Of a DNA stretch of 64,000 nt, positions 9,390 to 21,153 are shown piece after piece. Location of the stretch: the NCBI RefSeq assembly GCF_901000735.1, contig NC_081545.1, positions 1,408,583-1,472,582 on the forward strand. Direction: 5' to 3'. Under the pieces are notes generated by a model. It saw only the letters and a program-made list of their open reading frames with translations. It searched no databases and was not told where the DNA came from. Position numbers and translations under genes: made by a program. The stretch is from Corylus avellana (Eukaryota > Streptophyta > Magnoliopsida > Fagales > Betulaceae). Positions within the stretch are counted from its first letter, which is position 1. Each line of letters starts with the position of its first letter.

Positions 9390-11435
9390 TCAAAATCGAT
9401 AACCGAAGACCTCATCTCCATATCCAATGAAGAAACACTTACTAGATTTACCATCTAGTTTACTCATAGCATCAGACTCAACATGGACATACGAAGCACA
9501 ACCAAAAACTTTCAGATGTGAAAGATTTACCTCTTTTCCACTCCAGACTTCTTCCGGTAGTCTATTGCTCAGGGGAACGGAAGACCCCCTATTTATCAGG
9601 TATGCAGCAGTGCTCACTGCATCAGCCCAGAAAGTCTTTGGTAACCCAGCATGCAACCTCATACTCCTAGCACGCTCATTGAGAGTTCTATTCATGCACT
9701 CAGCCACGCCATTCTGCTGCGGCATTCCCGGGATAGTTTTCTCCATTCTAATCCCATTCACTGCACAAAACTGTTTAAACCCCCTGTCTTTGTATTCTCC
9801 TCCATTGTCTGATCTCAAACGCTTGAGCTTCAAGCCCGTTTCAGTCTCAACCATGGCCTTCCATTTCTTAAAAGTCTCAAATACATCAGATTTACTTTTC
9901 AAGAAATAAACCCATACCTTCCTGCTTGAGTCATCAATAAATGTGATGTAATACCACGAGCCTCCAAGAGATGCCACTGGTGCGGGACCCCACAAATCCG
10001 TGTGTACCAGCTCCAGCTTTCCAAGCTTAGGTGCTTTGCCAACTTCCGCGAAACTCACCTTCTTCTGCTTCCCTAGGATGCAGCCTTTACACAAATCAGA
10101 ATCAACTGACTTCAACCCCAGTAGTTTCCCTTTTGACATAAGTACCTTTATCTCTTTCTCGCTCATGTGCCCAAGCCTTAAGTGCCATAGTTTTGAGTCA
10201 GCAGTCGTATATACAACAGCATCTGTATCCTTGCTGTTCGTGGTCATATAGAGAGTACCCGTCTTATGACCACGAGCCAAAATCCTAGCTCCCTTGCTGA
10301 CCTTCCACTTTCCACCGTGGAAATGAATTGAATGCCCTTCCTCATCAAGCTGTCCCACTGAAATCAGATTCTTCCTTAGCTCCGGAACATGCCTGACCTT
10401 CTGTAGCTTGCATACCGAGTCATTATGAACTCTAATGCGAACATCGCCTAAGCCCACAACATCCAGCGCCGTTCCGTCAGCCAAATACACCTTCCCAAAA
10501 TCTCCACCAACATAGTTTTCGAGAATTTCACGGATCGCTGTCGTATGAAAAGATACTCCTGAGTCTAAGACCCAAGAATCAAGGGGACTGTCAACAGAAA
10601 GAAGTAGGGCATCATATACTTCTTCTGTCACTACGTTTGCATAATCGTTCTCAGTCTCCTTCCGCAATTCCCTGCAATTCTTCTTGTAGTGGCCAGTCTT
10701 GCCACAGTTCCAACACTCAGGTTGTCGGCCGAATCTGAATTTGCTTCTCCCTTTTCTGGACTTTGATCTGCCTTGACCAGAGTTTCTATCTTGTCCTCTG
10801 CCCCGAGTCTCGAGGTTTAAAGCAGCACCAGAACAAGAGGCTTCACCCGCATCTTTTCTGCGAACCTCTTCACTAAGAATCAAATCTCTGACGTCTTCAT
10901 AGCTCAGTTTACTCTTTCCTACAGAGTTACTCACAGCCATCCTCACTGCTTCCCAGCTATTTGGTAATGATGCCAAGACGATCAACGCACGAACCTCATC
11001 ATCAAAATTAATTTCCACCGAGGACAATTGATTTGTGATGGTGTTGAACTCATTGAGATGATGTGCCACCGAAGCTCCTTCCGCCATCTTTAGGTTGAAC
11101 AATTTCTTCATCAGATGCACCTTGTTGTTAGTCGATGGCTTCTCATACATGCTTGACAAAGTCGTCATTAGACCTGCTGCAGTCCTCTCCTTTACAACGT
11201 TGTGTGCAACTGATTTTGACAATGATAACCTGATAACTACTAGGGCTTTACGATCAAGCAGAGCCCACTCGCTATCATCCATGTCGTCGGGTTGTTCTTC
11301 CAAAAGAGGTTGATGAAGATCCTTCCCATAAAGAATATCTTCAATCTGTACCTTCCAAAATCCAAAATCTTTGCCGTCGAATTTCTCGATTCCCATCTTT
11401 CCTTCTTCACCTGCCATCGCTCCCACTTGAACCAA
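9390..11435 (-). pseudogene. Copia-A gag-protease-integrase
   Basis: This 681-codon frame carries, in order, a UBN2-type gag domain and a CCHC zinc knuckle (CWNCGKTGHYKKNC). Next come an aspartic protease motif (WVLDSGVSFH), the gag-pre-integrase HHCC zinc domain (LWHLRLGHM...C..C), and the integrase core with Asp in HTDLWGP, Asp in RSDNG and Glu after QQNGVAE. It ends at a TGA where copia relatives have Trp, after GDEVFGYRF. Nothing else in it looks damaged, consistent with the young LTRs. Reverse transcriptase is missing downstream, so the element is non-autonomous. Confidence 0.88.
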
Positions 11436-11451
11436 CAGCTCTGATACCAGT

Positions 11452-12145
11452 TGTTAGGAAATTAATCCTATTTCCCAAGACCCGTGAGATGCGAAAAATA
11501 AGAAGAATGCCGAATAACAAAGATTAGGCAATCACACACGACACACAGATTTAAGTGGTTCGGCTTAACAAGCCTACATCCATTGGCGGAGACGACCCAG
11601 AGAAAATTCACTATCAAAAGATGAGTACAAGAATAGTAGAGAGAAAATCACTCAGATCCCAAAGCCCCAATACACCCAAATCTCACTATCACACAAAAAA
11701 GATTATTCCCAAAATAGAATACAAAAGACAGATGTACAAACTCTTCTTTTGCTGGAACAGATGGCGGCTGATCTCTATTTTCTTCTCACTTTGCAGCACC
11801 TTTTTCTTCTAATCACTTGTTTTTGGCTCCCCCAAAAACCACCAAGAAGAAAACACTCTTCCTGCCCTTGTATCTCCTTCTCTCAAATTCTCTCTTTTTT
11901 CTCCTCCCTTTGGTGCTTCACGTTTTTGGCACACACACAAATTCACCTTGTGCTTTGTTTCTTATATAGAAGCTTAACTCTTCTTTTACATGTTGGTCTA
12001 GGACTTCTACTATAAGTCAAACAAGGAGTCCAATTACACATAGGAGAATGACTCCAAAACAAACTTGGACAAAAGTCTCCTAAACCCAAAAGGAGTAGAG
12101 AACTAGTGGGGCCCACGTGTGATGGGTGGCAAGTCACACCTAACA
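11452..12145 (-). repeat. 5' LTR of Copia-A
   Basis: The LTR lies beside the initiator-tRNA primer site at about 11438-11450 (CTCTGATACCAG on the plus strand). Confidence 0.9.
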
Positions 12146-12150
12146 GGTAC

Positions 12151-12606
12151 CACCTCAAATGAACTCTGCATTGCCATTGATGTTCAGTCATTCTAATTAA
12201 TAGATTCAATTAAAAGAAGTGGAAGTAGGGAAAAAAAAAATGCTTTGATACTACAACTTCTTAAAAACCCAGGTGACACGACAGTTCACAAAAATCTCAC
12301 GCGGCGCAACATGGGTGAACAAATGTTAAACAACAAGAGTTTTGTTAGTAATATTTTTTAATTTGTTGATAAAAGAAACCAGAGCTGTAATTTCAAACAT
12401 TCCTATTTTTTCAAATTATGAGTGACTTGTTTGTGTGATGTATTTTTGTATTGTGTAATTTAATTCCTAAACAGCCTGTACTCTGTTTTCGCTCATCAGT
12501 TTATTCTTTGAAAGTTGTGGTTTGTTGTGTGTTTTTTTTGTAAAGAAATGCAGTGGACAACTGCAGCTGTCTTACTGCATCTGAATGTTTCTCAAGTCAT
12601 ATTCTG
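12151..12606. other. Shared intergenic spacer
   Basis: AT-rich sequence between the Copia-A target and the MITE. It is mirrored in the right arm at 33033-33117 plus 37421-37790, where it is split by Copia-C. No gene is seen. Confidence 0.5.
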
Positions 12607-12620
12607 TTAAGGATATAAAT
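12607..12620. mobile_element. Left piece of palindromic MITE split by Copia-B
   Basis: TTAAGGATATAAAT here joins 17968-18069 once Copia-B and its duplicated TAAAT are removed. The joined MITE is about 116 bp with near-perfect inverted repeats beginning TTAAGGATATAAAT. Confidence 0.75.
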
Positions 12621-13236
12621 TGTTGTGACAAATGCAAATTCCAAGATCATCAAAGAAGTAGAAAAGTGCAGAATAGAAAAATAACACAACCACACAAGAC
12701 ACCAAGATTTAAGTGGTTCGGCTTAACAAGCCTACATCCACTGGCGGAGACGATCCAGGAGAAATTCACTAACAAAAGAGTGGAGTACAAAGAGTAGTAC
12801 AAACAAAACCACTCAAACCCAAAAGCCCCAATACACCTCAATCTCACTCAAAAGAGAATTAGATACAAAAGAGAAAAATATTCTCTAAAATTCTCTAAGC
12901 ATTTCAGCACTCCAAAAGTGAGATCAAAATGAAGAAAAATGGTGTATCTCTTTTTCTCTACAGCACACAAGTCTTTCTCTCTCTCTTGGCAGTTTTTTTC
13001 TTTTCTTCTTTCTCTCTTTTTCTTGCTAAAGTTGTTGCTTCTCTTCTTGACCGAATGGCTTCAAAATAAAACAACAAACAAAGCCTTTTCACAAAGCTTC
13101 TAGAAGAAGCTCAATCAATGGAGAGCAGAGAGAGACGTGCGGGAGAGAAAAAAAACAAGTCAACAAGTATGGGATGCCATACTATTGTGGGGCCCACGGT
13201 AAGGTTTATGAAAATTCAAGTCACATAATCTGACCA
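12621..13236 (-). repeat. 3' LTR of left Copia-B
   Basis: It is nearly identical over its whole length to the 5' LTR at 17348-17962 (under about ten differences by eye). It differs much more from its positional counterpart in the right arm (32401-33017). At AAGTGGTTCGG and ATCATC it shares bases with that right-arm 3' LTR, so it may be a mosaic. Confidence 0.85.
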
Positions 13237-13436
13237 ATCTCCACCTTGACTTGAATTTCATTAAGTCTTCAACACAAATATCCTCAAGACGTCTCCTCCA
13301 ACACCCCTAAGGGTAATTACAAACTACAAACACCAATCAAGCCCAAGCAATGCTTGAACTTGAGGATCGGAAGTGGCTTCGTCAACATGTCCGCTGGATT
13401 TTCCATCGTAGCAATTTTCTTCACTATGATATCACC

Positions 13437-14826
13437 TTATGTCACGACCTCCCGAAGAAAATGATATCTGACATCAATGTGTTTGGTCCTCTCATGATAC
13501 ATTTGATTTTTGGTCAAATGTATTGCGCTCTGGCTATCACAAAATACAACAGTCTCATCCTGTTGCAAACCCAGATCACTAACCAAACCTCTGAGCCAAA
13601 TAGCTTCTTTCACTGCCTCTGCTGCTGCCATATACTCTGCCTCTGTAGTGGACAAAGCAATCGTCGACTGTAAAGTCGCTTTCCAACTAATGGCACACCC
13701 CGAGAGAGTGAAAACAAAACCTGTCAGAGATCTTCTTTTATCCAAATCACCAGCATAATCTGAATCAACATAACCAGTAACACTGGAACTGATACCACTG
13801 CCTCTATCATAGACTAAACCAACATCTGTAGTGCCCCGTAAATAACGGAGTATCCATTTCACTACTTGCCAGTGAACCTTGCCCGGATTCGCCATGTAGC
13901 GACTAACAACACTGACTCTGTGAAATATCTGGACGAGTGCACACCATAGCATACATGATGCTTCCAACTGCACTGGAGTAAGGAACATGTGACATGAACT
14001 GCTCCTCCTCCTCACTCTGTGGTGCTGACGCTGCTGAGAGTCTAAAATGAGCTGCAAGTGGAGTACTCACTGATTTAGAATTATGCATACCAAAGCGTTC
14101 AAGTACTTTCTCAATGTACTTTTTCTGTGACAAGTACAACTTTCCCACTTTTCTATCCCTGTGAATCTCCATACCAAGGATTTTCTTCGCAGCACCCAAA
14201 TCCTTCATTTCAAATTCATCACTCAACATAGATTTCAATCTCTTAATCTCCAACATGCTTTTAGCAGCAATAAGCATGTCATCCACATAGAGTAACAAAT
14301 AAGCAAAAGAACCATCAGACAATTGCCTGTAATACACACAGCTGTCATAGCTACTTCTTGTGTAACCATGTCCGATCATAAAGGTGTCAAAGCGCTTGTA
14401 CCACTGTCTTGGAGATTGTTTTAAACCATACAACGACCTCCTCAACTGACAAACATGATCTTCTTTACCTTCAGCAATGACTCCTTCTGGCTGATGCATG
14501 TAAATGGTTTCCTCAAGCTCACCATGCAGAAATGCAGTTTTCACATCAAGTTGCTCAAGTTCCAAATCATTTAAAGCAACCATGGCAAGCAAAACACGAA
14601 TAGAACTATGTCTTACAACAGGAGAGAAAACTTCATTGAAGTCCATACCTTCTCTTTGACTATAGCCCTTTGCTACCACACGTGCCTTGAACCTTGCATC
14701 TTCAACACCTGGGATTCCTTCCTTTTTCTTGAAGATCCATTTGCAACCAACAGTTTTAGCACCTTTAGGCAATTTCACCAATTCCCATGTTTGGTTCTTA
14801 TGAAGAGACTCAATCTCCTCATTCAT
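13437..14826 (-). pseudogene. Copia-B (left) reverse transcriptase and RNase H, frameshifted
   Basis: The RT part (13903-14826) runs from KTVGCKWIFKKKEG through the catalytic LLYVDDM motif. A frameshift after [10 protein letters not shown] moves the C-terminal part to another frame (13437-14057), with the RNase H motifs [18 protein letters not shown] and [12 protein letters not shown]. That second frame meets a stop after HFLREVVT, where the right-arm copy reads through. The RT-RNase H frameshift is shared by both arms. The late stop is private to this copy. Confidence 0.85.
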
Positions 14827-14838
14827 GGCAACAACCCA

Positions 14839-15915
14839 TTAAGCAGACTCACTACTTGTGAAAGCTTCTGAGTAAGTGGAAGGCTCCTGGACTGCAGTGT
14901 CCTCTGCCACAGTAAGTGCATATGCTACCAAATCTGCATAGCCATATCTCTGAGGTGGCCTAATCTGCCTCCTCTGTCTACTAGCCGCAATACTGGTCTC
15001 TTGCTCTTCTTGTGGATCATCATCATCAGAACTGGAATCATGAACATCTGTAACAGGCTGATCTTGAGTGTTATCTCGCACCCTCTGTGAAGCCTCCACC
15101 TGAAGCTCCACCTCCTTGCTAGAACCCTGCTCCTTTCCTGCAGAAACAATAGACTCCTTTCTCGGGTGAAGCATGACAGATTCATCAAATACAACATCTC
15201 TACTGACTATAAACTTAGGTGATTTAGGATCAGAACACCACAATCTATATCCCTTCACCCCATCCGCATAGCCTAGAAATATACATTTCTTTGACCTAGG
15301 CTCAAGCTTACCATCATTCACATGACAATAAGCAGGACAACCAAAAGTTTTTAGAAATGAATAATCAGCAGGAGTACCAGACCATACCTCATAAGGAGTT
15401 TTACAATCAATGGCTGTTGATGGAGAACGGTTGACCAAATAACAAGCAGTATTGACTGCCTCAGCCCAAAAATCTTTAGACAACCCGGCATTTGAAAGTA
15501 AGCAACGCGTTCTCTCCAAGAGAGTCCTGTTCATCCGCTCAGCAACCCCATTTTGCTGTGGAGTATGACTAACTGTGCGATGTCTAGCGATGCCTTCATC
15601 CTTGCAGAATTTATTAAATTCACCATCACAAAATTCCATGCCGTTGTCCGTTCTGAGTCGCTTGATTTTCTTCCCAGTTTGATTCTCAATTAATGTCTTC
15701 CATTGCTTGAAAGTGGCAAACACATCACTTTTCTTCTTCAAAAAATACACCCAGACTTTTCTCAAATAATCATCAATAAATGTAACAAAGTATCGAGCAC
15801 CACCCTTTGATGGAACCTGAGAGGGACCCCATAGATCTGAATGGATATAATCCAATGTACCATTTGTTCTGTGGATGCCTGTACTGAACTTGACTCTGCA
15901 CTGCTTCCCGAACAC
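14839..15915 (-). pseudogene. Copia-B (left) integrase and linker
   Basis: The frame contains the integrase core: Asp in IHSDLWGP, Asp in RTDNG, and Glu in GVAERMNRT. The acidic linker SSSDDDDPQEEQE follows. It ends at a TAA that replaces a Gln codon present in the right-arm copy (SESAQW there), cutting it from the RT frame that follows. Confidence 0.85.
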
Positions 15916-15933
15916 ACAATGCTCACAAAGTCA

Positions 15934-17312
15934 AGAGATCCTGTTTTCTGGTCACAAAGCAAACCTCGCTTGCTCAGGATTGTCATACCCCTCTCACTCA
16001 TATGACCCAACCGCATATGCCATAATCGGGTAGTGTCTGAATCTGGATCATCTGAAGAAAACACAGCAGCTGAACCTGTTACCGTACTACCTTGAAGAAA
16101 GTAGAGGCCATCAACCTTGCTACCTTTCATTATAACCAATGAGCCTTTGCTAACCTGAATGACTCCACCTCCACCGAAATACTTGTATCTAAGGGAGTCC
16201 AAAGTGCCCAATGAAATAAGATTTTTCTTCAAATCTGGTATATGTCGAACATTCATCAAAGTCCTCACAATCCCATCATGCATCCTAATTCTGATTGTAC
16301 CAATACCAACAATCTTGCAGGCGACATTATTTCCCATCAAGACTGAACCACCATTGACTGAATCATAGGTAGTAAACCAATCCCTTTTAGGGGACATATG
16401 AAATGTACAAGCAGTATCAAGGACCCACTTGTCGTTAGAACGATCATTACAAATGGTAACTGCAAGGACAAGGTTTGAACCCTTAGAATTTCCTTCCACA
16501 ACACCAGCCACAGAAGAGGAACTTTGCTTGTCACCTTCCTCTTTATTTTTCAACTTCGGACACTCGGATTTATAATGCCCATACTTTTTACAATAGTAAC
16601 ACTTTACTTTCTTCTTTGACCTGGACTGTGATCGGCCTCTTGATTTACTTTTACCCGAATCCCTCTCACTAGATCGACCTTTAAAATTAGAAGAATTTTC
16701 TGAACGACCCTTAACAAATAAACCCTCTGCCTGATTATCACTACCTTTACTATTCAATCTTGTCCTCAACTCCATAGAATTTAAAGCAGATTTAACATCA
16801 GCTAAGGAGATAGTATCTCTACCGTATAACATTGAATTAACAAAATTATCAAAGGCATCCGGTAGTGAATATAACAAAATCAAGGCTTGATCCTCATCAT
16901 CTACTTTAATATCAATATTTTTCAGATCCAAAATAATTCTATTAAAGTCATCAAGATGATCACAAAGAGGCATACCTTCTTTCATCTTGAGGGTATATAA
17001 CCGTTGCTTCAAATACAATCGGTTTGTGAGGGATTTCTTTATGTACAAGCTCTCCAGCTTCTTCCAAAGTCCAGTGGCCGTTTCTTCATCGGCAACTTCT
17101 CTTAAAACTCCATCTGAAAGAGACAACAAAATTGCACTATGGGCTTTTTCTTCAAGTTCCTTCGTTTCCTCTGTTGATGATGTTGATGACACCTCGCCAT
17201 CCAAAATCTTCGCCAAGCCTTGTTGTCGTAACAAAGCTCGCATCTTGATGCACCAAAGGCTGAAACTATTCTGACCATCAAACTTCTCTACTTCAAGTTT
17301 TGCAGTAGCCAT
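15934..17312 (-). pseudogene. Copia-B (left) gag, protease and integrase start
   Basis: The frame starts at the ATG of MATAKLEVEKFDGQNSF, directly inside the 5' LTR and primer site. It holds a UBN2 gag domain, a basic RS-rich stretch, a CCHC knuckle (CYYCKKYGHYKSEC), a protease motif (WVLDTACTFHMS) and the LWHMRLGHMS zinc domain. A one-base deletion in an A-run at about 15930 shifts the frame before the CxxC pair. The right-arm copy lacks this deletion. Confidence 0.85.
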
Positions 17313-17347
17313 CCCACAAAATAAATACCCGAGTTCTGATACCAGTT

Positions 17348-17962
17348 TGTTGTGACAAATGCAAATTCCAAGATCACCAAAGAAGTAGAAAAGTGCAGAA
17401 TAGAAAAATAACACAACCACACAAGACACCAAGATTTAAATGGTTCGGCTTAACAAGCCTACATCCACTGGCGGAGACGATCCAGGAGAAATTCACTAAC
17501 AAAAGAGTGGAGTACAAAGAGTAGTACAAACAAAACCACTCAAACCCAAAAACCCCAATACACTCCAATCTCACTCAAAAGAGAATTAGATACAAAAGAG
17601 AAAAATATTCTCTAAAATTCTCTAAGCATTTCAGCACTCCAAAAGTGAGATCAAAATGAAGAAAAATGGTGTATCTCTTTTTCTCTACAGCACACAAGTC
17701 TTTCTCTCTCTCTCGGCAGTTTTTTTCTTTTCTTCTTTCTCTCTTTTTCTTGCTAAAGTTGTTGCTTCTCTTCTTGACCGAATGGCTTCAAAATAAAACA
17801 ACAAACAAAGCCTTTTCACAAAGCTTCTAGAAGAAGCTCAATCAATGGAGAGCAGAGAGAGACGTGCGGGAGAGAAAAAAAACAAGTCAACAAGTATGGG
17901 ATGCCATACTATTGTGGGGCCCACAGTAAGGTTTATGAAAATTCAAGTCACATAATTTGACA
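17348..17962 (-). repeat. 5' LTR of left Copia-B
   Basis: 615 bp, ending TTGACA before the TAAAT target duplication. It is almost the same as the right-arm 5' LTR (27673-28287). Confidence 0.9.
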
Positions 17963-18069
17963 TAAATTCATTAGAATAAATGTTGATTTCGTATTCCCTA
18001 AATCAAAGAATTTAGATAATATTAAGGAATAGGAAATCAACATTTATTCTAAAGGATTTATATCCTTAA
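17963..18069. mobile_element. Right piece of palindromic MITE split by Copia-B
   Basis: This piece contains the two complementary halves (GAATAAATGTTGATTTC and GAAATCAACATTTATTC) and ends ATATCCTTAA. TTAA at both extremities is either the target duplication or part of the terminal repeat. The flanks CATATTCTG and CATATTCAA do not settle which. It folds into one long hairpin and could give small RNAs if transcribed. Confidence 0.7.
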
Positions 18070-18657
18070 CATATTCAAACACTCTCCCCAATTTTAGTTA
18101 TTTAATTCTCAAGAAAACTTGTTAACCCGGGGCAGGAATTGTCCAATATATTCCATTCTCCAATCTTTTTACGAAAACCAATATTACTGGAAATCTTACT
18201 AGGATTAATTAAGCAGGTGAATTTTAGAATTTTGTGAGTAACAAATAATTAAATGAAATCCAAAATATTAAGGGAAAAAAACATGCATACATGCATAATT
18301 GCATTAGACAGGTGGTGGGGCTATGTTCATGGCAGTCTTTTGGAACACTTGAAAACCTCTGTTGCTTGTATTGAGTAATGACACGATATTCCAACTTGTT
18401 AAGTCTGGTTATAAATTCATGCAGTGATGAAAAAATATTAAATAGAGGGGTTTACTACAATTAAGCCGATTTAAATGATTTGATTGTGGAAAACAAAAGT
18501 AATTACATCATATGTATTATCATTCCGGGCGGCAGGGCTAAAGCAAAAAAGAATTAAGGATCTAATTGATTTTTAATCCAGGTGTTAAGATATATAAAAG
18601 ATAATTCCTAAACTATAAGAAGGAAATTAAAAAATTACGACTAATCTGATAGTTCAA

Positions 18658-18706
<49 letters not shown>

Positions 18707-19440
18707 TAATTGAACTCATAATTTAGAATTCAAAAAGCAATGTAGAGAGAAAAAAAAAAAAAAAAAAAAAAAGAAAGGAACGTGTGCAACACATCGGCAT
18801 AAGTTGGTGCATTTAATGGAGGTTTATGAGTTGGTTTGAAAACTTGGCCTTAAGAACCGACAATTAAGTTAATGGAAATTTGTCTATAAGGGATAGCTCA
18901 ATCGATTTATGCAGTCATGTAAAAAGAAGTTAATGGAATTTTTTTTTTTCTTTTTTTTTTTTTCAAGCTATATATCTAGTGTTTCGGTGTATTTGAGTAG
19001 ACTTTAGAAAGAAACTAGCAAATTTGTAAAATGCTTGCAATGATTTATTTAGCAAGGAAGCTTTCTTTTAGTCAAAACCTAATGTAAAAGCAAATGTAAA
19101 TAGCTTTCTTTTTCAATCCTCATGGAAAATTGGGAGGAATGCCTTGGGGTTGGTGTGGCCGCAACAATTGACAAGCTAATGTAAATAGCATTACTACGAA
19201 TTGACAAGCTAATGTAAAAATGACTCATCTCTCATCCCCAAACCGTTCATTTGGATTGGAGGAACCATATACGAAGGTCATGCATGCATAAATCTCAAAG
19301 TATCAGACAGTGAGAACAAACGGTAACATCTTATAATGAGACTGCTTATAATTAAAATTGTGATCTAAGATCCTGGATGCACGCAAATGACTTGACTTGA
19401 AGTGAGACTTTGTGTCCATTGTGAATGCCAAGCTTTCATA
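18070..19440. other. Intergenic spacer of the left arm, with (TA)n and poly-A tracts
   Basis: AT-rich DNA mirrored at 26190-27565. It holds a (TA)n tract at 18663-18706 and a long A-run near 18750-18772. No gene or transposon ends are recognised. The last 100 bp resemble the 5' flank of RLP1 at 1878-1956. Confidence 0.5.
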
Positions 19441-19454
19441 TTAATTAATCAGCC

Positions 19455-19461
19455 TATAAAT
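19455..19461 (+). promoter_or_regulatory. TATA box of the left RLP pseudogene
   Basis: TATAAAT lies in the same GCCTATAAAT context as the RLP1 and RLP2 boxes, about 60 bp before the ATG at 19517. Confidence 0.5.
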
Positions 19462-19516
19462 AAATTATTGCTCTCTCCTAACTTCACTATCAACCATATC
19501 TATCTAAGAGTTTATT

Positions 19517-21014
19517 ATGGGTTTATTTGGAAACCTCGTTCAACTCTCTTCGGTTGACATTTCACACAATCAATTGATAGGTCCAATCCCTTTTGGGCTT
19601 GTAAGCTTGCCAAAACTGCGCTTCCTTTATCTGAGCAACAATCGGTTAATTGGTCCAGTTACTTTTGGGCCTATCAACCTCACACAATTAAGTGTCTTGG
19701 ATCTTGAATTTTCTTGATCTTTCTGAGAACTTTTTTTTTTTTCTTTTTTTTGAATTGGATCTTTTTGAGAACTACCTTAACGGCATTGTTGAGTTTGATT
19801 AGCTTGTGAAGCTCAATTATTTAACTACATTGCATATTTCTGGTAATCAATTGCCATTGCTTAATTACTAAGGAAACCAGGGCCAATGCAACTCTTCAAA
19901 GGTTTGATGGTTTAGGATTTTTTTCGTGCAACTTGAGCGAGTTTCCGAATTTCCTGAGAAACGAACCTGACTTGGAGTATTTAAACTTGTCTAGCAACAA
20001 GATTAATGGCCTAGCCCCATAATGGATGTGGAACACAAGCACTACAAATCTAGAAGATCTTGATCTTTCTAACAACTTTCTCACAGCCTTTGGTCGATCA
20101 CATCCAATTTTTCTTGCATGGCCTTCATTGGAATTTCTTGATATCAGCTCCAATTTGCTTCAAGGATCACTTCCTATTCCATCGGTCTACACTTTCTATT
20201 TTTCTATTTCAAATAATTCATAGATTGGAATAATGTTCCGGATCTATTTTGCAATCTGAATTCTCTTGAAGTCCTTGATTTGATGAATAACAACTTAAGT
20301 GGTTCACTTCCACGATGCATGCACGGACAACAAAATTGAGAATATGTATCCGTTAACATATATTCATGAAAATCTAGACTCTCAAATATCAAAAGGTGAT
20401 ACGTATTTCGATTGGCCTTAGGCTTATACTTACTCTATGATGATGACAAACAAAGGCAAGAATATCTTCTACGAAAAGGTCCAAGAATTCTTCATAGCCA
20501 TTGATTTCTCAAGTGACAAATTTGATGGCGAGATTCTAGAATCTGTTGGAAATTTAAAGGGAGCTCATTTGCTCAATCTTTCTAATAATGCTCTTATTGG
20601 TAATATCCCATCATCTTTAGGAAACCTTATAGAGCTTGAAGCATTGAACCTTTCTCAAAACAAATTGTCAGGAGAGATTCCACAACAGCTAATTAACACA
20701 ACTCATATTCTTAGAAGTTTTCAATGTTTCTCATAATAATCTCACGGGACAGATACCACAAGGTAAACAATTTAATACATTTGAAAATAGTTCATTTGAG
20801 GGGAATTTGGAATTGTGTGGAATACTATTGACAAAGAAATGTGAGAATTCTGATAAGCCGCCTTCTTAACCTTCAATCTTTGAAGAAAGTCAAAACTTTG
20901 GATCACCATTTGAGTTTGGTAGGAAAATAGTGTGATTGGATATGGAATTGGATTTGTTGTTGGAGTAATAATTGGGCAGATTGTGATCGCAAGGAAACAT
21001 GATTGGTTGATGAA
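19517..21014 (+). pseudogene. Broken RLP gene, left arm
   Basis: An RLP promoter-like flank leads into an ATG at 19517. The following 66 codons correspond to middle LRRs of RLP1 (NLVQLSSVDISHNQLIGPIP), so the signal peptide, N-cap and about 370 residues are missing. After a stop there is a poly-T insertion (19729-19750), then further LRR segments in several frames with stops. The island-domain region (YSMMMTNKGKNIFYEKVQEF at 20430-20490) and the C-terminal end up to about HDWLMK follow. The basic tail is lost where a MITE begins. The right-arm copy (24606-26118) shares nearly all lesions, so the gene was dead before duplication. Confidence 0.85.
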
Positions 21015-21022
21015 GGAAAAAT

Positions 21023-21153
21023 GATTCTTTCCATTTCAAATTCTCTCCATTTCCCTTCGTTAGTGCATTTAGAATGGTAGTGTTGTCCAAAAATTTTGCC
21101 ATTCTAAATGCACTAACTGGAGAAAATGGAGGAGATTTGAAATGGAGAAGATC
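21023..21153. mobile_element. 131-bp foldback MITE at the 3' end of the left RLP pseudogene
   Basis: The outer arms CCATTTCAAAT / ATTTGAAATGG and the inner arms GTGCATTTAGAATGG / CCATTCTAAATGCAC pair over almost the whole length. It replaces the last RLP codons. An equivalent copy is at 24467-24597. The target duplication was not resolved. Confidence 0.7.

Larger units (their letters stand above)
8000..12145 (-). mobile_element. Copia-A: Ty1/copia element, left arm only, with internal RT-RNase H deletion
   Basis: The element has two 694-bp LTRs with TGTTAGG...CCTAACA ends and the 5-bp target duplication GGTAC (7995-7999 and 12146-12150). The primer site TGGTATCAGAGC lies on the minus strand beside the right LTR. 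A polypurine stretch (AAGGTGGAGATT on the minus strand) lies beside the left LTR. The interior codes for gag, protease and integrase but skips nearly all of reverse transcriptase and RNase H. The right arm keeps the unfilled site GAGGTGGTACCTG near 37790, so this insertion came after the inverted duplication. LTRs differ at about ten positions by eye (about 1.4%), indicating a fairly young copy. Confidence 0.93.
12621..17962 (-). mobile_element. Copia-B, left-arm copy (Ty1/copia, disabled)
   Basis: This 5.34-kb element has LTRs at 12621-13236 and 17348-17962 and the target duplication TAAAT (12616-12620 and 17963-17967). The primer site is beside the right LTR (CTGATACCAG) and the polypurine tract beside the left one. 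It lies in the middle of a palindromic MITE. The right arm carries the same element at the equivalent site with the same 5-bp duplication, so it predates the inverted duplication. The gag-pol frame carries several lesions. Confidence 0.93.

Noticed and set aside
18663..18706. (TA)n tract as a replication origin or regulatory element
   Set aside because: It is a simple repeat mirrored in the other arm with no further supporting signal.
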